The notes beneath the pieces were generated by a model. The model was not told the DNA's origin, ran no database searches, and saw only the letters and a list, made by a program, of their open reading frames with translations. From contig JBFWVT010000004.1 in assembly GCA_050246595.1 (NCBI GenBank), positions 62,001-126,000 of the forward strand: a stretch of 64,000 bases of DNA, in the 5' to 3' direction. This document shows positions 1 to 8,448 of the stretch, piece after piece. The stretch is from DATARH01 sp050246595 (GTDB taxonomy: Bacteria; Pseudomonadota; Alphaproteobacteria; ATCC43930; CGMCC-115725). Both the position numbers and the translations under genes were made by a program. Numbering within the stretch: position 1 is the first letter of the stretch; each line of letters begins with the position of its first letter.

Positions 1-305
1 AGATTGCCGTCCACCGTCGCGCCGCCATCCTCTTCGGAAGCGACGCGGACCGCACCCTCGCCCCGCCCGCGCGTCATCAGCGTGTTGTCGCTGACCGGCA
101 CGGCTAGCACGCGCTCGCCGTCGGGCAGCTCGATCACCAGCGAGGCGCCGGGGCGGGCCCGCAATAGCACCACCTGGCTCGGACTGGCCGCGACGCAGCG
201 CACGCGGGCATCCCCGCCCGGACAGGCACGGGGTTCCTCCAGCGCCGCGGCGGGACCGCACAGCGGCACCAGGGCGACAGAGGCGAGCAAGATGCGGCGG
301 ATCAT
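1..305 (-). CDS. virB9: VirB9/TrbG-like T4SS outer-membrane core protein (N-terminus only)
   Basis: Reading from the ATG at 305 toward the left edge gives about 100 residues beginning with a signal peptide (MIRRILLASVALVPLCG...AAA), then a beta-rich segment with the short pattern SPSQVVLLRARPG. VirB9 proteins are periplasmic/outer-membrane core-complex subunits that bind VirB7 and VirB10. The identification rests on its place directly after virB8 and on the signal peptide; the gene is cut by the window edge. Its ATG overlaps the virB8 stop (virB8 ends at 302), suggesting translational coupling. The C-terminal VirB7-binding domain is not visible. Confidence 0.75.
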   Translation of the reverse strand, partial: MIRRILLASVALVPLCGPAAALEEPRACPGGDARVRCVAASPSQVVLLRARPGASLVIELPDGERVLAVPVSDNTLMTRGRGEGAVRVASEEDGGATVDGN

Positions 306-1066
306 TGGGCGCCCTCCTCTTCGGCGCGGTACTCGACCACTTGCAGGCCGAGCGGGTTGTAGGTGACGCGTTGCCAGGCCGGGATGCGGTCGACCCGGTG
401 GAACCGCACCGTGGCGACCCAGGGCCGGATCTGAGGCGGCTGGCCTTCGGTATGGACAATGCGCCGGAACCGGACCTGATAAGCGTCCGGCTCACGGCCG
501 AGGCAGCTGTCATGCGCGCAGGGGAAATGCTCGGAGACCCGCTCCAGCCGGATCACGGTGCGCGTGCCGAACTTGCGGGCCGGGCTCTCCGGATTGCGCG
601 GGTGGACCAGCGACTCGTAGACGTCGCCCGCGCCCTTGTCGGACAGCATGTAGACGAGGCGCTGATCCTCGTGCCAGCTGGCCGAGGAATACCCCTCGCG
701 GGCGCGCACATAGAGCCACAGCGTCGCCTGGGTCGTGGCCTCCTGCAGCGAGCGCGGCAGGTCGGACTGGCTGATCGTCGAGGTGAAGGAGCCGTCCGCG
801 TGCTGATGCACGAAGACCGGCACGATCGTCTTCAGCGGCAGCAGGGCGGCCAGCGCCACCGCCAGGGCCACGGTGGTGCAGCCATGCAGGAAGGAAAAGA
901 GATGGCCGCCGCGCTCCCGTCGGCGATGGCGCTTCAGCTCCTCCCCATGCGCCGCGACGATGCGCGCATAGTGATCAGCAAGCACTTCGGGGGGGATCGC
1001 CGTGACGGGTGGAGCGGGCGCGGCGGCCCCGCCCTGTACCGAGGACGGGCGGAACAGGGCGGTCAT
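302..1066 (-). CDS. virB8: VirB8-family inner-membrane T4SS protein
   Basis: The 254-residue protein has a cytoplasmic N-terminus, one membrane segment at about residues 62-87 (GCTTVALAVALAALLPLKTIVPVFV) and a periplasmic NTF2-like domain, the standard VirB8 plan. VirB8 is the bitopic assembly factor that nucleates the T4SS inner-membrane complex. Its ATG lies in an ATGA overlap with the stop of the virB7-like gene upstream, and its end overlaps the virB9 start. Length and position between virB7 and virB9 match the family. Confidence 0.88.
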   Translation of the reverse strand: MTALFRPSSVQGGAAAPAPPVTAIPPEVLADHYARIVAAHGEELKRHRRRERGGHLFSFLHGCTTVALAVALAALLPLKTIVPVFVHQHADGSFTSTISQSDLPRSLQEATTQATLWLYVRAREGYSSASWHEDQRLVYMLSDKGAGDVYESLVHPRNPESPARKFGTRTVIRLERVSEHFPCAHDSCLGREPDAYQVRFRRIVHTEGQPPQIRPWVATVRFHRVDRIPAWQRVTYNPLGLQVVEYRAEEEGAQ

Positions 1067-1200
1067 GGCGCCAGATCATCGGGACCGGGTTGCCACAGCC
1101 CGGGATTGAGAACGAAGGGCGAACCGGTGCAGGACGGCGCTTCTCGGGCCTGCGAGCAGGCCGCCAGAAGCAGCGCGAGCAGCAGAGAGAGCAGGCGCAT
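1063..1200 (-). CDS. virB7: VirB7-like short lipoprotein
   Basis: A 45-residue reading frame starts at the ATG ending at 1200. It has a lipoprotein signal peptide with a clear lipobox, LLAAC, so residue Cys15 would be lipidated. A second cysteine (PSCTGSP) and the segment FVLNPGLW follow. VirB7 proteins are tiny outer-membrane lipoproteins that stabilise VirB9, often by a disulfide, and such short sequences resemble each other poorly. The call rests on the lipobox, the size and the exact position between virB6 and virB8. The TGA stop overlaps the virB8 ATG. Confidence 0.8.
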   Translation of the reverse strand: MRLLSLLLALLLAACSQAREAPSCTGSPFVLNPGLWQPGPDDLAP

Positions 1201-1203
1201 CGG

Positions 1204-2166
1204 TCAGAACCTTTCGTAGCGGCTGGAGCGGATGGAATTGGCGGCGGCGCGTCCGGCGGCCCGCCCAGCGGCGGCGCCGAGCCGCGCCGCGCTCATCGCC
1301 GCGGAGGCGCCCAGCGTGGCGGCCTTGCCCGCCAGCGCCCATCCGGCGACCGAGGCCACGCCGATCCCGGCGGCGGCGGACGAGCCGATCGCCGCGTAAT
1401 AGGGCAGACCCAGCATCACGATCGCGTTGAGCCCGAACCAGATCACCACCTTCCACAACTCGTCGACCATCTCGGGCAGGCCGATCCCGGTGGCGCCGGC
1501 GACGCGCTGCACCCAACTCATCGAGCCACGCAGCACGATCTCGGCCAGGATCGCGGCGCAGAGCTGCCAGACGGCGAGGCCGACCAGCTTGCCGACCCAT
1601 TGCAGGACCCAGGACCGCGTCGCGTCGAATAGGAAGGCGATCAACAAGAAAGGCCCGGCGGCGATCAGCAGCGCGGTGGCGATGCGCGAGACCAGCCAGA
1701 GCGCGAAGGAGATGAAGAGGAAGGCCTTCATGCAGGCCTCGGCGACGGTGATGGCGATCTGCGGGCGGAAGTTGAACAGCCCGGTCGCCTGCTGGTCCGC
1801 CACCGCGACGAGGTTCGAGGCGGCCTGGTCGACGCGGTCGAAGCGCTGCGCAGCGGTCGTCGTGGTCGGGCTGCCGGAAAGCGAGCTGGCGACCTTGTCA
1901 GGGATGGTCACCCAGAACGTCTCGCGCACATACGAGCCGTAGGTCGCGGCCTGCAGCAGCGCAATAACCGCCATGGCGCGCACGCCGCGCCGCACCGCCT
2001 CCCAGCCGCTCATCCGCCCGTACATCACCATCACGGCGGCGATCAGCACGTAGAGCATCAGCGCGCTGCGCAGCACGCCGAGCGAGGCGGTGATCCCGGC
2101 GGTGATGACCTCGTCCATCCCCGACGTGGTGAGGTCGTCGGTAAAGCGCGCGTACTCCTCGTACAT
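1204..2166 (-). CDS. virB6: VirB6-family polytopic T4SS membrane protein
   Basis: The 320-residue protein has an N-terminal hydrophobic segment (about 28-50), a large loop, and then several membrane spans including LFISFALWLVSRIATALLIAAGPFLLIAFLF. It ends in an Ala/Arg-rich cytoplasmic tail. This is the TrbL/VirB6 superfamily layout: an inner-membrane channel component needed for substrate transfer. The gene is followed 3 bp later by the virB7-like gene and preceded by the EexN-like gene, as in IncN/IncP-type loci. Confidence 0.88.
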   Translation of the reverse strand: MYEEYARFTDDLTTSGMDEVITAGITASLGVLRSALMLYVLIAAVMVMYGRMSGWEAVRRGVRAMAVIALLQAATYGSYVRETFWVTIPDKVASSLSGSPTTTTAAQRFDRVDQAASNLVAVADQQATGLFNFRPQIAITVAEACMKAFLFISFALWLVSRIATALLIAAGPFLLIAFLFDATRSWVLQWVGKLVGLAVWQLCAAILAEIVLRGSMSWVQRVAGATGIGLPEMVDELWKVVIWFGLNAIVMLGLPYYAAIGSSAAAGIGVASVAGWALAGKAATLGASAAMSAARLGAAAGRAAGRAAANSIRSSRYERF

Positions 2167-2192
2167 CGCGTCCTACCCCCTCCCCGGTCGGA

Positions 2193-2510
2193 TCAGATGC
2201 GGCCGCACCAGATACCGAGCAGCCCGCGCTCCGACGGCGGCCGAGCACAGGCGCGGCGCGCGCCTTCGCGCACCATCGCGCTCGGCGGATCGGGATCGTG
2301 TGGTATCGGCGCGAGGCGGCGCCTGTAGACGCGCGTCTCCGCCGTCTCGGCGTTGGCGCAGAGCGCGCTGCGGCCCAGCCGGTGATCGTCGCGGCACCGT
2401 TTCAGCACGGCGCTCCGCTCGGCCGGATGCGCCTCGAACCAGGGGATGGTCTGCGCGAGGGCGGACGCTGGCACGGCGAGGAGCGACAAGGCGATGAGAA
2501 ACCGACGCAT
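2193..2510 (-). CDS. EexN-like entry-exclusion protein
   Basis: The ATG at 2510 is chosen because it begins a signal peptide (MRRFLIALSLLAVPASALAQ). The 105-residue product carries the pattern W-F-x-x-H-P-x-E-R-x(3)-L-x-x-C...C-A-N-A, which is typical of EexN proteins of IncN-like loci. EexN reduces redundant conjugal entry of a like plasmid into a cell that already carries one. Usual EexN proteins are lipoproteins; here the signal peptide ends in ALAQ without a lipobox cysteine, so the mature protein would be periplasmic. It sits between virB5 and virB6, the usual place for eex genes. The family call is by motif only. Confidence 0.65.
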   Translation of the reverse strand: MRRFLIALSLLAVPASALAQTIPWFEAHPAERSAVLKRCRDDHRLGRSALCANAETAETRVYRRRLAPIPHDPDPPSAMVREGARRACARPPSERGLLGIWCGRI

Positions 2511-2512
2511 GG

Positions 2513-3223
2513 TTACCAGCCCTCCAGCGCCGGGGCGGTCTTCCTCACCCACGCATCGAGGTCGCGCCGCCAGCGCTGCTCGGAGCGTTGCTGGGTAACG
2601 CGGTCGTCGGCGGTCAGCAGCAGTCGCGCCTGCTCCAGCATCGCCTGGTTGGCGCTCAGGCGCTGATGCGCCAGCGCCACGGCGGCGGATTGCGCCGTCA
2701 CCGCCGTCACGTCCGGCGCCGACTCCACCTCGGCCTGCAGCGTGTCGAGCTGGGCCAGCTGCTCCTCGGCATCGGTATAGGCCGCCTCCGCCATTGCCTT
2801 AGCATTGGCGGTCACCCGCTCGCGGCGCTCCATCTCGGTGGACCATTCGTCCGTGTCGCTCGGCGCGTAGAGCCGGTCCTCGCGCAGCCGGGTGTTCGCC
2901 GTGCCCCATTCGCTGCCGCTGCCGTTCATCAGGCGCGGCAGCGTTGAGCCGGACGGCCCAGCCTGGCGGGTGAAGCCTCCGAGCACCCCGTTCGCGCCGG
3001 CCAGCGAGGTGACGTGCGAGAGCACGCGATGCGTGTCCTTCAGCTGTGTCAGCTGGTCGGCCATGGCTTTCAGCTGCGAGCTCCATTGCCGCAGCTGATC
3101 GATCTGCCGCAGGACGGCCATCGCCTCCTGCTCGCAGTTGGAGCAGACGATAGCCCCGGCCGGATGGCTGAGCATGGCGGTGCCGAGCAGCGCGATCGCG
3201 GCTACCCCTATCAGGCGAACCAT
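2513..3223 (-). CDS. virB5: VirB5-family minor pilin / T4SS tip protein
   Basis: The start at 3223 is preferred over upstream codons because GGGGGAGAG lies just upstream and it begins a signal peptide (MVRLIGVAAIALLGTAMLSHPAGA). The mature 210-residue part is helical, opens with C-x-x-C (VCSNCEQE) and continues with long Gln/Glu-rich amphipathic helices. This matches VirB5/TrbJ, which decorate the pilus tip and contact recipients. It starts 14 bp after the virB4 stop codon. Confidence 0.8.
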   Translation of the reverse strand: MVRLIGVAAIALLGTAMLSHPAGAIVCSNCEQEAMAVLRQIDQLRQWSSQLKAMADQLTQLKDTHRVLSHVTSLAGANGVLGGFTRQAGPSGSTLPRLMNGSGSEWGTANTRLREDRLYAPSDTDEWSTEMERRERVTANAKAMAEAAYTDAEEQLAQLDTLQAEVESAPDVTAVTAQSAAVALAHQRLSANQAMLEQARLLLTADDRVTQQRSEQRWRRDLDAWVRKTAPALEGW

Positions 3224-3236
3224 AATTCTCTCCCCC

Positions 3237-5639
3237 TCAGGCCGCTGCCTCGGGCAGGCGGCGGCGAAACTCGTCAAGCCAGGCGGACGCCTCTTCGCGG
3301 CCGGTGTGCGCGATCACCTCGCGCAGCAGCCGGACGCTGCGCTCCGTGCCGGACAGCACCGGGAGGTGCTGCGGCAGGCCGGACAGGTCGAAGCGGCACA
3401 GGACCGAGCGGTCCTCGCGCTTGATCAGCACCGAGTGCGGCCCGGCCATCATGTCCTGCGTCACCGCCTGGAACTCGCGCTCGGTGCAGCCGAGCCCCTG
3501 CCGGTAGGGGCCGGGCCGCGCATCGGGGTTGCGAAACAGCACCCGCGTCTTGCACTGCCCGATCAGCGACGGACCCGTGGGGTGATCGAGAATGTGCTCG
3601 GGCTGCTGCGTGGCGATGCAGAGCGCCCAGTTCTTCTTGCGCCCGGTGAGCGCAAAATCCTCGAAGCCGTCCGCGAACCGCGGATCCGGCAGGTAGGCCC
3701 GGAACTCATCGACCCAGAGGACGGCGCGCCGTCCGTCCATGACCGACCCGGCACGGTGCAGCAGGTAGGCGGCGAGCGGCGGCATCACCGTCTCGTGATC
3801 GAGCAGCGCGGTCGGATCGACGGCGGCCAGAGGCGCGTCGAACGCGATGCCGTCCGTCTCGCCGTCGAAGGCCCAGCCGAGCGCCCCGCCATGGCACCAG
3901 CGCTCCAGCCGGGCGCCCGCGCCGAGCGGATCACCGTGGCCGAGGAACTCCCGCAGGCCCGCCAGCGAGCGCATCGCGGGCGGCAGGCGCATGATAAAGG
4001 CGATGCCGGTGGCGAGGCGGCGCGCATCCTCCGGGGTGAGCGCGCCGCGTCCATCCGCCAGGATCAGCCCGGCCACGAACTCCTGCAGCCAAGCGCGCGC
4101 CGCTTCACCGTCCGGCAGCGCCTTCAGCGGCGCCGCGCCGCTATGCTCCCCCTTGGCCAGCCGGACATACCGGCCCCCCATCGCGCGGACGACGGTCTCA
4201 TTGCCGCCATCCTTATCGAACAGAATCTGTGTGCCGCCCTCGGCCCCGACCAGCGCATCGAGCATCACCAGGCAAAAAGCGATCCACACCGTCTTGCCGC
4301 CGCCGGTCGGTCCGATCAGCAGCGTGTGGCCAACATCGCGCAGATGCATGCCATGGTCGTAGGCCGTGCCGCCGGTGGTGCGCAGGCGAAACAGCGGGCG
4401 GCCCCAATGGTGCGTCGCCTCGCCCGTCGGATGGGCGTGCAGCGAGGAGAGCGCGGCATAGACCACCGAGGAGACGGCCCCGGCGCGGGCGCGCAGGAAG
4501 CCGGGGCTGCCCGGAACCTGCGCAAAGAATGCCGCCTCCATCGCCACGTCTTCGGTCGCCGCCACCGCCCCCATGTCGGTGACCTGCGAGCGCGCCGCCG
4601 CCGCCGCCGGCTCCAGCTCTTCCCAGCGATCGACATGGACCGCCAGGCTCCAGTGATGCTCGCCCATCACATGCTCGCCGCGATCCACCGCGTCCATCGC
4701 CTCGACCAGCTCCTCGCGCAGCGAGTGAGCCCGATCGCCGGCGCTGTCCATGCGCCGTCCGATCAGGGCGAGCTTGTCGCCGGCCTTGGCGCGCGAGTGG
4801 AACCGGTAGGAATTGGTGAGGGAGAAGCGGCAGGGCAGGCCGATCAGCGGATCGGCCATGCCGACCCGCCAGGTGCGGGGATAGACGCGAAAGCCCTGCA
4901 TCGTGCCATACGCCCGCCCGCCGCCCGGCAGATGCACCTCGAAACCGCCCATGCCGCAGACCACGCGGTCGGAATAGATCGACGCGCCGAGGCGGCCCGG
5001 CGCCACCAGCGGCACCGGCATCCAGCGCGCATAGAGCGCCATCCGGTGCGCCTCGGCGATTTCGGAATAGGCGACGTCCGCCGCAACCCGCACCCCGAGG
5101 CGGCGGGCGGCGGGCAGCGCGGCCAGTACGGCGCTGACACGGTCCTCGAGCCGCATGCGGCGGTGATCGAGCGCCGGGCTGCCCCGGCGGGCGCGTTCCA
5201 TGTCCTGCGACCGGGGCGTCATGCCGAGCGCGCCGCGCCAGCCGCCGACCACGAAGCGTGGGCGCACCAGAATGGTCAGAAACCAGCTCGTCTCGCGCAA
5301 GCCCCCGAGACAGGCGTGCGCATAGTCGCGCGCCAGCTCGGCGCCGTAGCCCATGCGGCGCGGCTCGCCGCCGGCGATGGCGGGCACCGCGTCGTGCTGC
5401 ACCAGATGCTCATAGAGCTGCACGTCGTCATCGGCGACGGCGCGCAGCAGCGCGGCATGCACGGTGTGGTGCGCGTTGAGCTGTCGCGGATCAGCCAGCT
5501 CGAAGGGACGGCCCGGCACCGCGATCACCGCGCAGAGCGTGCCGTCCTCCATCAACACGGCATCCTCGGCGAGATGGCCGTAATGGCGCACGTAGCGCAG
5601 GCCCGAGCGCTCGCCGAAGGGACTCAAGTCGTGTGGCAT
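3237..5639 (-). CDS. virB4: VirB4 T4SS ATPase
   Basis: The 800-residue protein beginning MPHDLSPFGERSG has Walker A (GPTGGGKT, near residue 445), a Walker B with hydrophobic run and acidic residues (AVLWVDEF, near 635) and the downstream ATQQPEH segment of CagE/TrbE/VirB4 ATPases. VirB4 powers pilus assembly at the inner membrane. I took the start at 5639 because it overlaps the virB3 end and gives the family's usual length of about 800. A 38-residue upstream extension in frame overlaps virB3 and looks spurious. Confidence 0.93.
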   Translation of the reverse strand: MPHDLSPFGERSGLRYVRHYGHLAEDAVLMEDGTLCAVIAVPGRPFELADPRQLNAHHTVHAALLRAVADDDVQLYEHLVQHDAVPAIAGGEPRRMGYGAELARDYAHACLGGLRETSWFLTILVRPRFVVGGWRGALGMTPRSQDMERARRGSPALDHRRMRLEDRVSAVLAALPAARRLGVRVAADVAYSEIAEAHRMALYARWMPVPLVAPGRLGASIYSDRVVCGMGGFEVHLPGGGRAYGTMQGFRVYPRTWRVGMADPLIGLPCRFSLTNSYRFHSRAKAGDKLALIGRRMDSAGDRAHSLREELVEAMDAVDRGEHVMGEHHWSLAVHVDRWEELEPAAAAARSQVTDMGAVAATEDVAMEAAFFAQVPGSPGFLRARAGAVSSVVYAALSSLHAHPTGEATHHWGRPLFRLRTTGGTAYDHGMHLRDVGHTLLIGPTGGGKTVWIAFCLVMLDALVGAEGGTQILFDKDGGNETVVRAMGGRYVRLAKGEHSGAAPLKALPDGEAARAWLQEFVAGLILADGRGALTPEDARRLATGIAFIMRLPPAMRSLAGLREFLGHGDPLGAGARLERWCHGGALGWAFDGETDGIAFDAPLAAVDPTALLDHETVMPPLAAYLLHRAGSVMDGRRAVLWVDEFRAYLPDPRFADGFEDFALTGRKKNWALCIATQQPEHILDHPTGPSLIGQCKTRVLFRNPDARPGPYRQGLGCTEREFQAVTQDMMAGPHSVLIKREDRSVLCRFDLSGLPQHLPVLSGTERSVRLLREVIAHTGREEASAWLDEFRRRLPEAAA

Positions 5640-6001
5640 CAGACCAGTCCCCGCGGCTCGGCCGGGCGCAGTGGGAAATGGCTGAGCGACGCGCCGCCCC
5701 AGCGCCGGTTGTCGAACGCGGGACCGGCGGTGCGCGCCCAGGCCATCAGGCACTCCACCGCGTACCAGTCAAAGCTGACCCAGACACGCAGCGGCAGCGT
5801 GACAGCGAGCACGATGCCTGCCGCGTAGAGCAGACCCTGGAGGCCGGTTACCCCCATCTGCACCTCGGCCGCCGCCAAGAGCGTCGGCACGGCGGCGCTG
5901 AACGGGATGCCAAGGCCCGGCACCATCGGTGGACGGGTGGCGCCGAGATGGACCGGCCCAGAGCTACGCTCGTCCTCGTCCGGGAGCCAGCCGGCGGCCA
6001 T
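5639..6001 (-). CDS. virB3: VirB3-family T4SS inner-membrane protein
   Basis: A 120-residue protein starts at the ATG ending at 6001. It has a short N-terminal stretch with GATRPPMVPGLGIPF, a typical VirB3 opening (TRP..., G-I-P), then one strong membrane segment (LLYAAGIVLAVTLPLRVWV) and a short tail. VirB3 partners VirB4 and is sometimes fused to it; here they are separate but share one base at 5639. Placement between virB2 and virB4 supports the call. Confidence 0.82.
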   Translation of the reverse strand: MAAGWLPDEDERSSGPVHLGATRPPMVPGLGIPFSAAVPTLLAAAEVQMGVTGLQGLLYAAGIVLAVTLPLRVWVSFDWYAVECLMAWARTAGPAFDNRRWGGASLSHFPLRPAEPRGLV

Positions 6002-6005
6002 AGCC

Positions 6006-6290
6006 TCAAAATCCCATCCAGCCGACGATCGTGTCGATGTTGGCGAGCACCAGGCCGCCGCCGAGCACAAAGCCGACCACACGCAGCGAGGCAGTGAACA
6101 CCCAGGCCAGCACCGCGACGCAGGCAATAGCGAGCATCGCGACACCGCGCGCCGGGCCGCCAATGAACCACTCGACGGCCTGGGTGAAGGGATCGCTGCC
6201 GGTCGCCTGCGCGAAGGCGAGGTCAGGCCACAGTAACGTCAAGGCCAGCAACGAGCCTGCCACTACAAGGATGCGGCCGGTGATGCTCAT
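6006..6290 (-). CDS. virB2: VirB2-family pilin
   Basis: The 94-residue protein has a long signal peptide ending in AFAQA, a short loop, and two hydrophobic helices (GVAMLAIACVAVLAWVFTASL and VVGFVLGGGLVLANIDTIVGWMGF). This is the prepilin layout of VirB2/TrbC. Its start lies inside the 3' end of virB1 (68-bp overlap in another frame) and it ends 4 bp before virB3. Confidence 0.85.
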   Translation of the reverse strand: MSITGRILVVAGSLLALTLLWPDLAFAQATGSDPFTQAVEWFIGGPARGVAMLAIACVAVLAWVFTASLRVVGFVLGGGLVLANIDTIVGWMGF

Positions 6291-6984
6291 GATGCATTCC
6301 CCCAAAGGAAGCCGCGCACTGGACCGGCGCGTCGGCCGCGGCTTCGACCGCCGGCGCGTCGGTGTTCTCGGGCCGCTGCTGACGCGGTGGTTCCGCCGGC
6401 TGCCGGCAGACTGCCCAGACGTCCCAGGTCGGGGCGCAGGGAGGCTTGGCGGCGAGCGGCGCATAGCGCGACGGTGGCGGCGCTGCACCCGTCGACAGGT
6501 TGGGAAGGGGTTGCCGCGCCAGCGACGGCATGCGCGCGTTGCGCTGCGCCTGGGCGGCGACGCGCTTGGCATAGGCTTCGGCGCGGGTCGGGCTGCCCGA
6601 GTTGTAGCGAGATAGGGCGCGCATCAGCGCCTGCCATTCGAGATTGTAGTTGGCGGCGAGCAGCTCGGCCCCGGCCTTCATGTTCTTGCAGGGGTCGAAC
6701 GCCTCAGCGATCGACAGACCGAATGCCGATGGGGGCGTCAGCTGCATTAAACCGACGCCCAGCAGGTGCCCCTGCGCCGTCAGGCGGGCCGCGAGCGCCT
6801 CGGCGGCCTCCCGCGACGTCGGGTAATGCAACCGATCCGTCGTTTCGTCGCGGATCGCGTACGGGTGAAACCCGGATTCCTGCCGCGCCACGGCGGCGAC
6901 ATTGGCCGGCGGCATTCCCGGCGCCGTGCAGTCCGGCGTGGCGGCCAGTTGCAGGATGATGGCGAGGGAGAGAACGGCGGACAC
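6223..6984 (-). CDS. virB1: VirB1-like lytic transglycosylase
   Basis: The 253-residue protein has an N-terminal secretion signal and an SLT domain: VARQESGFHPYAI with the catalytic Glu at residue 36, GLMQLTPPSAFG, and AANYNLEWQALMRALSRYNSG. VirB1 opens the peptidoglycan for channel assembly. The C-terminal 100 residues are Pro/Ala-rich. It is the first gene of the virB run; the 90 bp upstream to the next gene could hold the promoter, though I see no clear consensus. Confidence 0.87.
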   Translation of the reverse strand: MSAVLSLAIILQLAATPDCTAPGMPPANVAAVARQESGFHPYAIRDETTDRLHYPTSREAAEALAARLTAQGHLLGVGLMQLTPPSAFGLSIAEAFDPCKNMKAGAELLAANYNLEWQALMRALSRYNSGSPTRAEAYAKRVAAQAQRNARMPSLARQPLPNLSTGAAPPPSRYAPLAAKPPCAPTWDVWAVCRQPAEPPRQQRPENTDAPAVEAAADAPVQCAASFGGMHHEHHRPHPCSGRLVAGLDVTVA

Positions 6985-7074
6985 CAGGCTAACCTCCGAT
7001 AGAACGGAGCTATCCTGACTCGCCGCGCAACAATTTGTAAAGCAGCTATTTCTACTTAGTTATGCCAAATAATA

Positions 7075-8070
7075 TCAGCCCAGCGAGGTGGTCCCCTGCA
7101 GCAGGATGGCGGGCTCTACCCCCAGCGCCTGGGACAGCGCCAGCACGGTGGAGAGGCGCGGTTCCTGGACGGCGCGCTCCAGCTGCGAAATCTGCGGCTG
7201 CGACACCCCGCTGCGCTCGGCGAGCTGGCCCTGCGTCAACCCGGCGGCGGTGCGCAGGCGCACCAGGTTCCGCGCGAAGGCCTCCTGGATCTCCTCCTGG
7301 GTCAGCGGCATCAGCGGCGCCATGGCCCGCAGCATGGCTTCGTGCCGGTACAGCCATTCGGCGAGGAATTGCAGCTCGCGCGCCGTGTCCGCGCCCGGCA
7401 CGGCCGCCAGCAGCCGCATCCGTTCCGCCGCCGCCGCGCGCGCCCGGGATAGCCCCTCCTGCAGCGCCTCCCGGCTCAGCGGCCCTTCCGGCAGGCCCGG
7501 CGGCTCGAAGGGGGGCACCACGCCCCCCGGCTGAAGGGCAGGCGCGGCAGATGCGGCCCGACCGCCACCGCGTATCCTCTCCGGGATCAGCTGCGTGAGA
7601 TGCATGCGCAATCCCCAGACCAGCTTGAGCAGCGCCGGCATGATCTCGTTCGGGTACGGACAGAGCCCAAAATAGATCGCGAGCTGCAGGCAGAATTCCT
7701 GATAACCGGTTAACGAGGCCGCGCCGCTGAGCAACTCCCTCGCATCGGGTGGCCTCTTGCCGGCGATGGCGGCGAACCACTCATCGGTACGAAGGCCCGA
7801 GGCCGATTCGGTCTCCCTCATCCAGCGCGCAAAGGCGGCGCACTCCTGCGCCGTCGCCAGCTCTTCAAACTCGCCGGGTGTGTCGGGGTAGAACAGGAAG
7901 CCATCCGGCTCTACCCCAGGAACCGGAATGCCTCCCCAGCGCTCCGAGTAATACAGCGGCTCCGCCGAACGATCGGCATTGGTTCCAGGTGCGCGGCCGG
8001 CGCGCCGCCGCGTCCTGGGTTCGTCCAGGGTTCTGCCGCCATCGGTCGTCCCTGACGGTCGTCTCGCCAC
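7075..8070 (-). CDS. XRE-family transcriptional regulator with a C-terminal HTH
   Basis: The 331-residue protein carries a lambda-repressor-type HTH close to its C-terminus (about 270-325: NLVRLRTAAGLTQGQLAERSG followed by VSQPQISQLERA). The N-terminal two thirds are unusual, without a recognisable family, and include a Pro-rich linker. An XRE domain at the C-terminus rather than the N-terminus is uncommon. It lies upstream of the virB run on the same strand and could regulate transfer; this is inference. The exact start is uncertain. Confidence 0.7.
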   Translation of the reverse strand: MARRPSGTTDGGRTLDEPRTRRRAGRAPGTNADRSAEPLYYSERWGGIPVPGVEPDGFLFYPDTPGEFEELATAQECAAFARWMRETESASGLRTDEWFAAIAGKRPPDARELLSGAASLTGYQEFCLQLAIYFGLCPYPNEIMPALLKLVWGLRMHLTQLIPERIRGGGRAASAAPALQPGGVVPPFEPPGLPEGPLSREALQEGLSRARAAAAERMRLLAAVPGADTARELQFLAEWLYRHEAMLRAMAPLMPLTQEEIQEAFARNLVRLRTAAGLTQGQLAERSGVSQPQISQLERAVQEPRLSTVLALSQALGVEPAILLQGTTSLG

Positions 8071-8448
8071 GCTGCCTCCACGCGCCCAACCGTCGGCTGC
8101 GGCAGCTTTGCCGCTAATCGCGTAGCATACGATATGGCGCCCAAAATTCCGAGCGCGGCCCGGCGTTTGGCTTCCGTTTAACGCAGCGTTGCGGTCCGCG
8201 CTACGCTCCCGTAGCGACCACGGCTAGTGCCGCCGGTGTTGATGGGGCGACTGATATCGGCCTTCGGCGCGTGATGAGTCTTGCTGTCCGGATATTCGCG
8301 CGGCTTATAGGGGACATACGCGAGCTCAGGAGCCCAGCGCTGCGAGCAGCTGACCGCGATCGACTGGGCGGCGCGGCTCGTCTGCTCAGCTTGCTATGCA
8401 TACGCCGTGGATTCCGTGGTCACCGGCTGCGAAGGATAGGCGTCCCAA
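8071..8448. other. Intergenic stretch without a convincing gene
   Basis: About 380 bp between the XRE regulator and the TSUP remnant. Short open frames on both strands have no recognisable sequence or ribosome binding site. I see no tRNA and no repeat. Confidence 0.5.

Noticed and set aside
3138..5828. Very long open frame on the plus strand opposite virB4
   Set aside because: It is His/Arg/Pro-rich, has no domain, and mirrors the codon structure of virB4 on the other strand.
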